Source: Microbacterium laevaniformans (GTDB lineage: Bacteria; Actinomycetota; Actinomycetes; Actinomycetales; Microbacteriaceae). Taken from it: DNA of 64,000 nt. Numbering within the stretch: position 1 is the first letter of the stretch; each line of letters opens with the position of its first letter. The notes under the pieces are model-generated. The model searched no databases. It had not been told where the DNA came from and worked only from the letters and a program-made list of their open reading frames with translations. The position numbers were made by a program, and so were the translations under genes. Location: contig NZ_JAFBCE010000001.1 of NCBI RefSeq assembly GCF_016907555.1, forward strand, positions 558,001 through 622,000, written 5' to 3'. Shown here piece by piece: positions 20,611 through 33,398 of the stretch.

Positions 20611-22014
20611 TCAGCGCGGCACGCGCTCCGTCTCGCCCTGCTCGCCGACCAGCCGTTCTTCTGAGGCTCCGCGTCCCAGCAGGGGCGCCTGCTTGATCTT
20701 GAACGCGAGCATGACGATCAGCAGCCACCCGCCGGCGACGATCGGACCGGAGTCGGCCACGCCCTGCACGAGCAGGATCGCTCCGGTCAGCGTCGGCACG
20801 AGCGTCACGGGGGAGTAGGGCCGGTCGGCGACGAGGTCCCAGCGGGGGCGGTCGACGGCGAAGAACCAGGAGCGCCACACGTACGCGAAGAAGGTCAGGG
20901 CGAGCAGCGCCATCCCGACGATCCCGAGCTGGAGGAGGACGTCGAGCCACACGCTGTGGGCCTGCGTGAGGGCAGAGTCGATGCCGGGGACCCAGGGCAC
21001 GGATGCCGCGTCCAGCGGCGGCCACGGCGTTGCGAAACCCCACCCTTGCACCGGACGCTCGAGCGCCTTCGCCGCGATCAGCGCCCATGTCCCTTCGCGC
21101 CCGTCGAGGTCGGTGCTGCGCCCGAGGAACGAGAAGATCTGGCTCCGCCCGAACCACACGGCGAGCATGCCGGCCGCGGCGATCAGGGCGTAGACCAGGT
21201 AATACCGGGTGCGCTCGCCGGCGCGCTTCGTGGTCCGCATGACCAGCACCGTCGCCAGCACCAGGACGACCGCCGCCGCTCCGAGCCAGCCGAGGGCGGA
21301 GCCCGCGCGGAAGAAGAGGAACGCCGACAGCGCGAACCACCCCGCCAGCAGCGTGCGCCGCGGCGCACGTGAGGCGAAGCGGACGGCGAACACGACCATG
21401 CCCAGCAGCGCGAGGAACGCCAGCGCCGTGGCATCCCCGACGATGCCCTGGATGCGCCCACCGCTCATCAGCTGATCGTGTGACCAGACGACGGCCCCGT
21501 CGGCGACGACGCCGTCGGGCCGCGCGAAACCGGCAAGCAGCACGCCCCGCCAGACCACGGACACCCAGAGCTCGAATAGGAGCGACAGCCCGAGCACCCA
21601 TTTGAGTGCCGACGCCATCGCCCGCACCAGCTCACGCCACGTCAGCACCGCTCCGACGAAGACGGCCTGCATCGTCGTCACCAGCAGGAGGACGAGCGTC
21701 GCGGCCGTCGCCGCGAGATGCGTCGTCCACAGCAGCGAGCACACCGCCCACAGGACATAGGAGAGAGCGAACCACGGCAGTCGACGCCACTGCACCGGGG
21801 GACGCGAGAGCGCCCACACCGACGCCGAGACGACCCCGGCGACGACGACCGCGACGGCGGTGGCGGGGATGCCGAGCGCCAGCGGCCACGCGGACCCGGC
21901 GAGGGCCGCGGCGAGGACGAAGATGCACCACCCCCGCAGCAGCAGGTGGCCCGACGTCGCGCGGATCGGCGCGGTCGGCGGCGCCGCGACCGGATGCTTC
22001 GTGTGGACGGCCAT
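20611..22014 (-). CDS. O-antigen-ligase-like membrane protein (Wzy_C type)
   Basis: 467 aa, about 12 membrane segments. Near residue 360 it has the family's periplasmic signature in GIDSALTQAHSVWLDVLLQLGIVG, preceded by a loop with STDLDGREGTWALIAAKALERPVQGWGFATPWP. Such proteins polymerise or ligate lipid-linked glycans outside the membrane; here it may act on the galactofuranan or on the product of the larger operon. The start at 22014 is read from the first membrane helix; TACTCT lies 9 bases upstream on the minus strand. It diverges from manA across about 40 bases. Confidence 0.8.
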   Translation of the reverse strand: MAVHTKHPVAAPPTAPIRATSGHLLLRGWCIFVLAAALAGSAWPLALGIPATAVAVVVAGVVSASVWALSRPPVQWRRLPWFALSYVLWAVCSLLWTTHLAATAATLVLLLVTTMQAVFVGAVLTWRELVRAMASALKWVLGLSLLFELWVSVVWRGVLLAGFARPDGVVADGAVVWSHDQLMSGGRIQGIVGDATALAFLALLGMVVFAVRFASRAPRRTLLAGWFALSAFLFFRAGSALGWLGAAAVVLVLATVLVMRTTKRAGERTRYYLVYALIAAAGMLAVWFGRSQIFSFLGRSTDLDGREGTWALIAAKALERPVQGWGFATPWPPLDAASVPWVPGIDSALTQAHSVWLDVLLQLGIVGMALLALTFFAYVWRSWFFAVDRPRWDLVADRPYSPVTLVPTLTGAILLVQGVADSGPIVAGGWLLIVMLAFKIKQAPLLGRGASEERLVGEQGETERVPR

Positions 22015-22056
22015 GGTGAGATCAGAGTAGCGCGACGGCGGTCCTAGGCTGGGGGC

Positions 22057-23238
22057 ATGCTGACGCCGATCTCCAACGATCCTCGCGACTACTCCTGGGG
22101 TTCCCCGACCCTCATTCCCGCCCTCGAAGGACGCCGGCCGACGGGGGCTCCCGAGGCCGAGATCTGGTACGGCGACCACCCGGGCTGCCCGTCGCGGACG
22201 CCCGACGGTCGCACCCTCGACGTGGCCCTCGCCGACGCCGGACGTCCCGCTCTGCCGTTCCTGCTGAAGCTTCTCGCCGCGGCATCCTCGCTGTCCATCC
22301 AGGCCCACCCGACGCGCGCCCAGGCACAGGAGGGGTTCGCGCGGGAGGAGCGCGCCGGTATCCCGCGCGACGCCGCCGACCGTCTCTATCGCGACGACAA
22401 CCACAAGCCGGAGATCATCGTCGCCCTCAGCGACCGCTTCCGTGCGCTCGTCGGACTCCGCCCGCTCGCCGAGACCCGTCGCTTCCTGTCCGTGCTCGCC
22501 GCCACCGGCGACGACGTCCCCGCCGGTGTGGCCCAGCTGCAGAGCCGCCTCGCCGTCGACGACGACGGGCCCGCCGCCGAGCGTGCTCTGCGTGACGTGC
22601 TCGCCTGGGCGCTCGACGAGGCGGATGCCGCGACGGTGGCATCCGTGGCCGCGGCTCTCGACGCCGCGGCGGACACCGGCGAGACCGAGTTCGCCGATGA
22701 GATCGCGGTGCTGCGCGCCGCGGCATCCGACTTCCCGGGCGACGGCGGGCTGATCGTGGCCCTCCTGATGAACCTCGTGACCCTCCGCCGCGGTGAGGGG
22801 CTGTTCGCGCCGGCCGGGGTGCTCCACGCCTACCAGTCGGGCCTGGGCGTCGAGCTGATGGCCGCGAGCGACAACGTCATGCGGGGAGGCCTCACACCCA
22901 AGCACGTGGACGTCCCGGAGCTGCTGCACGTGCTGGACGCGACTCCCGCCCCGGCTCCCGTCATCCGTCCGCGCCCCCTCGCCGACGGGGTCGACGTCTA
23001 CGACACCCCCGTGGACGATTTCCTCCTCGAGCGTGTCACCGTCACCGTCGCCGGCGACACCGTTCGCGTCGCGGTGCACGGCCCCACGATCGCGCTCTGC
23101 ACCGTCGGGGAGGTCGTCGTGGCCGGTGCGTTCGACTCGGCGGCGCTCCGCCCCGGAGCAGCCGTGCACATCGCAGATGAAGACGCCGTCGAGGTCTCCG
23201 GCACGGGCGAGCTCTTCCTGGCCCAGCCCGGCTCCTGA
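22057..23238 (+). CDS. manA: mannose-6-phosphate isomerase, class I
   Basis: 393 aa. The N terminus MLTPISNDPRDYSWGSPTLIP and PEAEIWYGDHPG are typical. Zinc ligands are visible in SLSIQAHPT (Gln, His) and HKPEIIVAL (Glu), with a later His expected in the FAPAGVLHAYQSGLGVELMAASDNVMRGGLTPKHVD block. It interconverts mannose-6-phosphate and fructose-6-phosphate, linking central metabolism to GDP-mannose and cell-wall glycans. TAGGCT lies 6 bases before the ATG, so the transcript is probably leaderless. In mycobacteria manA also lies near whiB2. Confidence 0.95.
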   Translation: MLTPISNDPRDYSWGSPTLIPALEGRRPTGAPEAEIWYGDHPGCPSRTPDGRTLDVALADAGRPALPFLLKLLAAASSLSIQAHPTRAQAQEGFAREERAGIPRDAADRLYRDDNHKPEIIVALSDRFRALVGLRPLAETRRFLSVLAATGDDVPAGVAQLQSRLAVDDDGPAAERALRDVLAWALDEADAATVASVAAALDAAADTGETEFADEIAVLRAAASDFPGDGGLIVALLMNLVTLRRGEGLFAPAGVLHAYQSGLGVELMAASDNVMRGGLTPKHVDVPELLHVLDATPAPAPVIRPRPLADGVDVYDTPVDDFLLERVTVTVAGDTVRVAVHGPTIALCTVGEVVVAGAFDSAALRPGAAVHIADEDAVEVSGTGELFLAQPGS

Positions 23239-23330
23239 CCCACCGGCATCCGTGAGGGCGGCGCGGCCGCGACACGCCGACGGGCGTGCGTGAAGGTTCA
23301 ATCCCGTGTTGAGGGTTTACGATCTGCGAC

Positions 23331-23359
23331 TTGACCGCGGCGAATGACAAGGGTGTAAT
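23331..23359 (+). promoter_or_regulatory. candidate SigA-type promoter of whiB2
   Basis: TTGACC at 23331-23336 and TGTAAT at 23354-23359 are separated by 17 bases, close to the housekeeping consensus. They lie in the only sizeable gap (about 170 bases) before the WhiB gene, whose ATG at 23408 is preceded by GGGGAGAA. This implies a short untranslated leader. The rest of the gap shows no other feature. Confidence 0.6.
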
Positions 23360-23407
23360 TATTCCAACACGCGCATCGGCGCATCGGGAAAACGTGGGGA
23401 GAACGAT

Positions 23408-23725
23408 ATGACGGGTTACCGCTCCGGCGTCCCCGACAACTGGTTCGTCGACCCGGTCAATCTGGGTGTGCCGGGAGTGCGTCGTCCGTCCGTCGCCGAC
23501 GAGGACACCGCGCTCGCCTGGCAGGCCGACGCCCTCTGTGCGCAGACCGACCCCGAGGCCTTCTTCCCGGAGAAGGGCGGCTCGACACGCGACGCGAAGC
23601 GCATCTGCACCTCGTGCGACGTGCGCGGCGAGTGCCTCGAGTACGCCCTGCAGAACGACGAGCGCTTCGGCATCTGGGGTGGACTCAGCGAACGCGAGCG
23701 CCGCAAGCTCAAGCGTCGCGCCTGA
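23408..23725 (+). CDS. whiB2: WhiB-family iron-sulphur regulator, WhiB2/WhmD-like
   Basis: 105 aa. Four cysteines that would hold a [4Fe-4S] cluster are at C44, C67, C70 and C76 (ALCAQ, ICTSCDVRGEC). The turn GIWGG is at 88-92, and the basic tail SERERRKLKRRA would contact DNA or sigma factor. WhiB2/WhmD proteins act with the principal sigma factor in septation and cell division. The subtype rests on the neighbourhood (manA before, GT2/DUF5719 and Rv3258c/Rv3259-type genes after), which matches that of whiB2. Confidence 0.9.
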   Translation: MTGYRSGVPDNWFVDPVNLGVPGVRRPSVADEDTALAWQADALCAQTDPEAFFPEKGGSTRDAKRICTSCDVRGECLEYALQNDERFGIWGGLSERERRKLKRRA

Positions 23726-23816
23726 TCGCGGCGACCGCTTCGGCGGCGTGACCGATCACGAGACTCGCGGGCGACGTCCGCGTTCTGCGCCGGCTCCCGC
23801 TTAGGCTGACGACGTC

Positions 23817-26663
23817 ATGCCCGCCCGAGTTCACGCACTACTGGTCGTGCGCCCTGATGCGCGCGTGGCCACCGACATCCGTCTCGACCGCGTCCTTTCC
23901 GCGCTCGCGGCCCAGGCGCGCCCGGTGGACACGCTCACCATCGTGCTGTGCGGCCCACACGCAACCGATCGCGAGCTTCAGCGCATCGCGGGCGAGTCCG
24001 CCGCCGAAGCCGTCATCACCGCCGATCGCGGGACATCCTTCGCCGACGCCCTCGCACTGGCGAGCCGACGGCTCGGTGGGGATGCCGTGTGGGTGCTCGA
24101 CCAGGACACCACACCCGCGCCCGACGCGCTCGTTCGCCTCATGGGCGCTCTCGAGACCGCGCCCTCGGTCGCGATCGCCGCGCCGAAACTCGTCCGCGCC
24201 GACGACAACGACCGCATCGTGTCTCTCGGTGTGTCGATGACGCGGGGCGGCCGCGCCGTCGGTCTCGCCGACGGGGAGCACGATCAGGGTCAGCATGACG
24301 CCAGCGAGGACGTTCTCGGCTCGGATGTCCGCGGCATCCTGGTGCGCACCGACGCGTGGCGCGCGCTCGACGGTCTCGATTCGGCGCTGGCGGGCGCGGA
24401 CGAAGGCCTCGACCTCGGTGTGCGCGCGCGTCTGCGCGGCGGCCGTGTCGTCCTCGCGCCCCAGGCTTTCGTCGCCATCGCAGATCCCGATCGCACCGAC
24501 CCGCCGACCCTCGGCGACCGCTTCGAGCCGGTCGGGGTGCGTCGGGCCTACAGCCGCCGCACGGCGCAACTGCACCGTCGACTCGTGTACGCGCCGGCGG
24601 TCGCCGTCCCGCTGCACTGGCTCTCCCTGCTGCCGCTGGCGGTCCTCCGCTCGGTCGCCCTGCTCCTCGGCAAGCGTCCGTCGATGATCGGTCCGGAATG
24701 GGGCGCCACGCTGACGGTGCTGCTGCGTCCCGCCGCCGTCGCCCGCGCACGCCGCGGCATCCGTGGCGGCCGCCGCGTCTCCTGGGCGCAGCTGGCACCG
24801 CTGCGGGTCAGTCGGGTCGAGCTGCGTCAGCGTCTCGACGACGACGTGATCATCGACGGCACCGCGCGCGGTGAACTGCACTTCTTCTCCGGGGGCGGTG
24901 CCTGGATCGTCCTCGGAGCCCTGCTCGTCTCGGTCCTCGCCTTCCTGTCGCTGCTCGCGTGGCCGGTGCTCGGCGGGGGAGGCCTTGCGCCGCTGCGGGC
25001 GACCGTCGGCCAGCTCTGGGCCGATGCGGCATCCGGGGCCCGGCCTCTCGGCTGGGACACGCAGGGGCCGGCCGACCCGTTCAGTGCCGTCGTCGCCGTG
25101 CTCGGCTCGCTCTGGCCCGCCGCGCCCTCGCGCGTCCTCGTCGTCGTCTGGGTGCTGGCGATCCCCCTGTCCGCCCTGGGCGCCTGGTTCGCCGCCACGC
25201 GTCTGACCGACAACGCGCTCGCCCGCGCCGTCGTGGCCGTGGGCTACGCGCTGGCGCCGAGCCTGCTCGACGCGCTGGCATCGGGACGACCGACGGTCGT
25301 CATCGCACATCTGCTGCTTCCCTGGTTGCTGTGGACCGCCGTCGCCGCGCACCGCTCGTGGACGGCGGCGGGCATGGGGTCGGTGATCGCCGTCGCGGTG
25401 CTCGCCAGCGCCCCGTCGCTGGCTCCGGCCCTCGTCGTGCTGTGGCTGGTCGCGATCGTGCTCACGGCAGCGCTCGGTCGCGGTCGAGGACTCGCACGGG
25501 TCGTCTGGCTGCTCGTTCCGTCGGTGGTCGTCTGGGCGCCGATGATCTGGCGCCGTCTCAGCTCTGGCGAGCCATGGGCCCTGATCGCCGACCCGGGGGT
25601 GCCGCTGCCGTCGGGGGAGTCGACCGATCTCGCCCGCCGCGTCGCCCTCGCGTTCGGGTTTCCCACCGCGGGCGGCTCGGACTGGGGTCAGCTCGTCGAC
25701 AGCGCGGGGCCCTGGCCGTTCCTGCTCGTCGTGCCTCTGATCGTGCTCGCGGCGGCGGCTCCCATCGTGTCGCGCACGGCGTCGTCCGCGGTCGTCCTCC
25801 TCATCGCGCTGAGCGGCCTCGCGACGGCGGTCGCGGTCATCGGCATCGTCGTCACCTCGGATGCCGCAACCGGCATCGCGGTCTGGCCGGGCGCTGCCCT
25901 GAGCCTGTACTGGCTCGCCCTGCTGGCATCGGCGGCGCTGACGATCGACGCGCTCCCGGCGCGGGCCCGACTTCGCGCACCCCTGGCCGCACTGGTGATG
26001 ACCGCTCTCGCGGTCAGTGCGGTCCCCATGATCACCGCGCTGCCTCGGGGGACCTCGGCCGTCACCAACGGTCCGAGCAGTACCCTGCCCGCCTATGTCG
26101 AGGCGGAGGGCAGATCGGGGCTGGACAACGCCACCTTCGTGCTCACCGCCGCGTCCGACGGATCGGTCGTCACGGACGTGGTCTGGGGCGAGACCTCGGC
26201 CCTGGGCGGACAGAGCACCCTGCGCTCGGCGCGCTCGTCCACCGACGCCGGTGATGCCGAGGCCGCGGAGCTGACCGCCGAACTCATCGCCGTGCCCTCG
26301 GGTGACGCGGTCGCGCGTCTGGGCGCGCACGGGGTCGCATTCGTCCTGCTCGGCGGCACCGCCGACGGCGAGAGCGACGCGGCGCGCGCGGTGCGCATCG
26401 CCGCCGAGACCGCGCTCGATCAGCGCCAGGACCTCGAGATCGTCGGCGACACGACGAAGGGCAAGCTGTGGCGGGTCACCGCTCCGGTCACGGATCGCGT
26501 TGCTGCATCGGCGGTCGACAACGCCCGCACCGCCGCGGTGCAGATCGGGGTTGTGCTGATCGCGTTGCTGCTCGCCCTGCCCACCCGGCGCTCACTGCGG
26601 CTGAACCGTCGTCGCCCGCGCATCATCGGCGCGCGACGCGTACCCGGAGGAGGACTCCGATGA
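23817..26663 (+). CDS. large GT2-membrane fusion protein
   Basis: 948 aa. Residues 1-250 are a GT2-like domain with weak motifs: ALLVVRPDARVATDIRLDRVLSAL, AVWVLDQDTTPAPDALVRLMGAL (DxD region) and VAIAAPKLVR. A membrane pair follows, then about ten further helices (370-740), an extracytoplasmic C-terminal domain (about 750-915), and a final helix with an Arg-rich tail. It may move or transfer a sugar unit across the membrane, but catalysis is unproven because the first GT2 strand motif is poor. TAGGCT lies 9 bases before the ATG. The stop overlaps the next gene as ATGA. The pair with a DUF5719 protein beside whiB2 recurs in actinobacteria. Confidence 0.75.
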   Translation: MPARVHALLVVRPDARVATDIRLDRVLSALAAQARPVDTLTIVLCGPHATDRELQRIAGESAAEAVITADRGTSFADALALASRRLGGDAVWVLDQDTTPAPDALVRLMGALETAPSVAIAAPKLVRADDNDRIVSLGVSMTRGGRAVGLADGEHDQGQHDASEDVLGSDVRGILVRTDAWRALDGLDSALAGADEGLDLGVRARLRGGRVVLAPQAFVAIADPDRTDPPTLGDRFEPVGVRRAYSRRTAQLHRRLVYAPAVAVPLHWLSLLPLAVLRSVALLLGKRPSMIGPEWGATLTVLLRPAAVARARRGIRGGRRVSWAQLAPLRVSRVELRQRLDDDVIIDGTARGELHFFSGGGAWIVLGALLVSVLAFLSLLAWPVLGGGGLAPLRATVGQLWADAASGARPLGWDTQGPADPFSAVVAVLGSLWPAAPSRVLVVVWVLAIPLSALGAWFAATRLTDNALARAVVAVGYALAPSLLDALASGRPTVVIAHLLLPWLLWTAVAAHRSWTAAGMGSVIAVAVLASAPSLAPALVVLWLVAIVLTAALGRGRGLARVVWLLVPSVVVWAPMIWRRLSSGEPWALIADPGVPLPSGESTDLARRVALAFGFPTAGGSDWGQLVDSAGPWPFLLVVPLIVLAAAAPIVSRTASSAVVLLIALSGLATAVAVIGIVVTSDAATGIAVWPGAALSLYWLALLASAALTIDALPARARLRAPLAALVMTALAVSAVPMITALPRGTSAVTNGPSSTLPAYVEAEGRSGLDNATFVLTAASDGSVVTDVVWGETSALGGQSTLRSARSSTDAGDAEAAELTAELIAVPSGDAVARLGAHGVAFVLLGGTADGESDAARAVRIAAETALDQRQDLEIVGDTTKGKLWRVTAPVTDRVAASAVDNARTAAVQIGVVLIALLLALPTRRSLRLNRRRPRIIGARRVPGGGLR

Positions 26664-28087
26664 GCAACCGCCTGCCCGGCGTTCGTCGCCTGACGACCGT
26701 GCGGTTCGCCGTCGGCGGCGTGATCACGGCGGCCGCGGTGGCGGCGGGCGTGGCCCTGGCCGCGTTGCCGCTTCCTTCGCACACGGCCGACTCCACGCTC
26801 TCGATCGCTGCGCATCCGCCCGCGACGGCATCGATAGCGACGTGCGTCGGACCCGTGCTGGCCGCGGGGCGCGACGCGACCCGCGCCGCCCAGCTCACCG
26901 ACGCCGCTCCGGCGGCGCTCACCTCTGCCGCGGTGTCGAAGGCGGCCCCGACGGATGCCGCGACCTCCACATTGGCCGCCCCCGACGTCACCGGCGGAAC
27001 CGGGCCGACCACGTTGCGCGCCGCTCCCGTGGACGGGGAGCCCGCCGACATCGCCGCAGCGACCTCGGCGCAAGTGAGCGCGGACGACCTCGCCGGGTTC
27101 GCCGCGTCATCCTGCGCCCGGCCCGAGATGGAATCGTGGCTCGTCGGCGGCTCCGGGGCGACCGGCGCCTCGGATCTGGTCGTTCTCGAGAATCCGGGTG
27201 TGGTCGCGGCGCGCGTGACGATCACCGTGTACGGCGCCGGCGGCGGCGCCGTCCCCGTCGCGGGCAACGCGATCGTCGTCGCCGCCGGCACGCAGCGGAT
27301 CATCCCGCTCGCCTCCCTCGCGCTGCGCGAGGACAACCCGGTGCTGCGCGTGACATCGGCGCAGGCCCCGATCCGCGCCGCTCTGCAGACCAGCCTCACG
27401 CGCGTGCTCGTGGCCGGAGGTGTCGATCAGGTCGGCGCCACCGCCGTTCCGGACACCGATCTCGTGATCCCAGGTGTCCCGGTCGTGACGACGCAGGGCG
27501 GCGCCGGCGAGAGCAACGTCCCGACGTCGCTGCGGCTGCTCTCGCCGGGCGCCGACGCCCAGGCGACCGTCACCGTCGTGCGCGACGGTGCGGCCGTGGG
27601 TGCTCCGCAGACGGTACCCCTGCAGGCGGGGGTGCCTCTCAAGCTCGACCTGGGCGGACTCGCCACCGGCACCTACGCAGTGCGGGTGAGCGCGACGGCC
27701 CCGGTGACGGGCGCCGTCTGGGCCACCTCCGGGTTCGCAGCCGGAAGCGATTTCGGCTGGTTCGTCGCCGCCGATGCGATCACCGCGCCCGCGCTCGTCG
27801 CCGTCGCCGCCGGAGCGGCCCCGACCATCACCTTCGTCTCGTCGACAGGAGAGCCGCAGACGGTCGTGCTCACGGCGTCATCCGGCGCCGGAGCGAAGAC
27901 CGACGTCGCGGTGCCGGGGGGCGGTGCGGTCACGATCCCGGTGCGCCCCGGTGAGGTCTACCGTATCGATCCGGGCGCGGGCAGCGTCCGGGCCGGCGTG
28001 ACGTATGCTGCCGCCGGCGCTATCGCCGGCTACCCCGTCGCGCCGAGCGCATCGGCGGCGTCGGTCGTCACCGTCTACCCTCGCTGA
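26660..28087 (+). CDS. DUF5719-family membrane-anchored protein
   Basis: 475 aa. A short basic N terminus and one membrane helix (FAVGGVITAAAVAAGVALAAL, about 15-36) precede a large extracytoplasmic part. That part is rich in Ala, Val and Thr and contains at least two similar beta domains: VVLENPGVVAARVTITVYGAGG near 180 and SLRLLSPGADAQATVTVVRDGA near 300. Two cysteines (C54 and C149 approximately) could form a disulphide. There is no enzymatic motif. The strong GGAGGAGG site and ATGA overlap imply that it is made with the GT2-membrane protein upstream, so it is probably its partner at the cell surface. Confidence 0.75.
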   Translation: MSNRLPGVRRLTTVRFAVGGVITAAAVAAGVALAALPLPSHTADSTLSIAAHPPATASIATCVGPVLAAGRDATRAAQLTDAAPAALTSAAVSKAAPTDAATSTLAAPDVTGGTGPTTLRAAPVDGEPADIAAATSAQVSADDLAGFAASSCARPEMESWLVGGSGATGASDLVVLENPGVVAARVTITVYGAGGGAVPVAGNAIVVAAGTQRIIPLASLALREDNPVLRVTSAQAPIRAALQTSLTRVLVAGGVDQVGATAVPDTDLVIPGVPVVTTQGGAGESNVPTSLRLLSPGADAQATVTVVRDGAAVGAPQTVPLQAGVPLKLDLGGLATGTYAVRVSATAPVTGAVWATSGFAAGSDFGWFVAADAITAPALVAVAAGAAPTITFVSSTGEPQTVVLTASSGAGAKTDVAVPGGGAVTIPVRPGEVYRIDPGAGSVRAGVTYAAAGAIAGYPVAPSASAASVVTVYPR

Positions 28088-28121
28088 GTCCTCGCGGGCC
28101 ACTCACGCCCACGCGGAACGG

Positions 28122-28556
28122 TCAGAGGAAGCGGAACCGCTCCGGTCCGAGATCCCAGGGGTCGCGATCGAGGTATTGCGCCGCCGCGCGGAAGACGCAG
28201 CCCTCGATGGCCATGCGCCGATGCAGCTCGTCCTCGCGATGCAGGCTGCCCAGTCGTTCGATGGGCAGACGGTACAGCACGATGCGCCGCTCCTCGGTCG
28301 AGACCGTCCACCGCGGGATGCCGTCCTCGTCGGACGCCGGCGGCATGGCCGCCACCTCGAAGCGCACGTCTCGCAGTTCCGGCCAGGCGCTGCGCAGGAA
28401 CTCCGCCGCCGTGCCGACGACGAAGTCGAAGCGTTCTTCGCGCGTCTCCTGCGCCGGAAGCGGCGGCCGCACGACGGGACTGCGGTCCTCGCGACCATGC
28501 CGTCCGTGGCGGGACGGCCGCACCCGCGGGGGAGTGCTCGCGCGCCGCCTCATCAT
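28122..28556 (-). CDS. small conserved protein, Rv3259-like (zincin-related family)
   Basis: 144 aa. A basic N-terminal 35 residues are followed by RFDFVVGTAAEFLRSAWPELRDVRFEVAAMP, EERRIVLYRLPIERL and a helical tail ending DLGPERFRFL. From memory, the family beside whiB2 in actinobacteria (Rv3259) is labelled metallopeptidase-like. The zinc motif HExxH is absent here; the closest stretch is HREDELHRRMAIEG. It is therefore probably not an active protease. TAGACT lies 6 bases before the first ATG, supporting a leaderless start at 28556. It converges on the DUF5719 gene and diverges from the DUF3499 gene. Confidence 0.6.
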   Translation of the reverse strand: MMRRRASTPPRVRPSRHGRHGREDRSPVVRPPLPAQETREERFDFVVGTAAEFLRSAWPELRDVRFEVAAMPPASDEDGIPRWTVSTEERRIVLYRLPIERLGSLHREDELHRRMAIEGCVFRAAAQYLDRDPWDLGPERFRFL

Positions 28557-28657
28557 GTTCCGAGTCTAGGTCAGCGTCCCCCGTCCGGGTCGTCGATGCG
28601 TCCGGCGGCGGCGCGGCATCCCGCGCCCCGTGCGCCGCCGCCGGTAGCGTGAGGGTG

Positions 28658-28864
28658 ATGCGTACCCGACTGTGTTCGAAGGTGGGCTGTGCCCGCGAGG
28701 CCGTGACGACCCTGACCTACGACTACGGCGATCAGATGGCCGCCCTCGGCCCGCTCGGCGCGGCGACCGACCCGCACGCGCACGACCTCTGCGCCATCCA
28801 CACCGACCGCCTGTCGGTGCCCAAGGGGTGGGTCGTCGTCCGTCACGAGACGCTGCGCGTCTGA
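28658..28864 (+). CDS. DUF3499-family small protein (Rv3258c-like)
   Basis: 68 aa. It matches the family pattern: [30 protein letters not shown], then [26 protein letters not shown]. The three cysteines and paired histidines look like a small metal site; function is unknown. ATG 28658 is preferred to GTG 28649 because TAGCGT lies 7 bases before it, which would place the GTG next to the -10 box. The gene sits in the conserved whiB2 neighbourhood. Confidence 0.85.
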   Translation: MRTRLCSKVGCAREAVTTLTYDYGDQMAALGPLGAATDPHAHDLCAIHTDRLSVPKGWVVVRHETLRV

Positions 28865-28904
28865 GGCTCGGCCGGCGTCCGGACGAGGGTGCGAGAATGG
28901 GCGG

Positions 28905-30386
<1,482 letters not shown>

Positions 30387-30456
30387 CGGTCGATGTTCCC
30401 CGGACCGGGTGCAGGTGATCCATAGCTGCGGCACAGCGAATGTTCACCCCACTTTT

Positions 30457-30485
30457 GTTTTGATTTCTTCAAAACTAGGTAAGGT
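30457..30485 (+). promoter_or_regulatory. furA promoter with FurA-type palindrome
   Basis: A perfect 7-5-7 palindrome, GTTTTGATTTCTTCAAAAC, spans 30457-30475. It is an A/T-rich island in GC-rich DNA. A -10 box TAAGGT at 30480-30485 lies 6 bases before the furA ATG, and TTTTGA at 30458-30463 is a possible -35 with a 16-base spacer. A repressor bound to the palindrome would cover the -35 and spacer. Mycobacterial furA is known to repress its own operon through an A/T-rich site; the equivalence here is inferred. Confidence 0.7.
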
Positions 30486-30491
30486 GGAGGC

Positions 30492-33241
<2,750 letters not shown>

Positions 33242-33260
33242 GCACGCATCCACACGACGC

Positions 33261-33290
33261 CGGGGCCCCTTCCGATCGGAAGGGGCCCCG
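33261..33290. terminator. perfect palindrome after katG
   Basis: Two 15-base arms (33261-33275 and 33276-33290) are exact reverse complements, beginning CGGGGCCCCTTCCGA. The hairpin would be very stable but has no T-run afterwards (CCGTCGTCCT), so it is a hairpin terminator of the weak-U actinobacterial kind. It closes the furA-katG operon before mtrA. Confidence 0.6.
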
Positions 33291-33398
33291 CCGTCGTCCT
33301 GCGCGGCACGCGGTCTCAACCCAGACACGTCGGATACTGTGTTGTTGCGCCCTGCCGCGCCGCGGCATCCGGCCCACCCGAAGGACGAATCAGGCCAT

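Noticed and set aside
23838..26330. Long open frame on the minus strand opposite the GT2-membrane gene
   Set aside because: It mirrors the real gene, is Arg/Asp/Gly-rich without recognisable motifs, and is a common artefact of high GC content.
28865..28904. Possible SAH riboswitch before ahcY
   Set aside because: Only 40 bases separate the genes and a -10 box lies 6 bases before the ATG, leaving no room for the structure.
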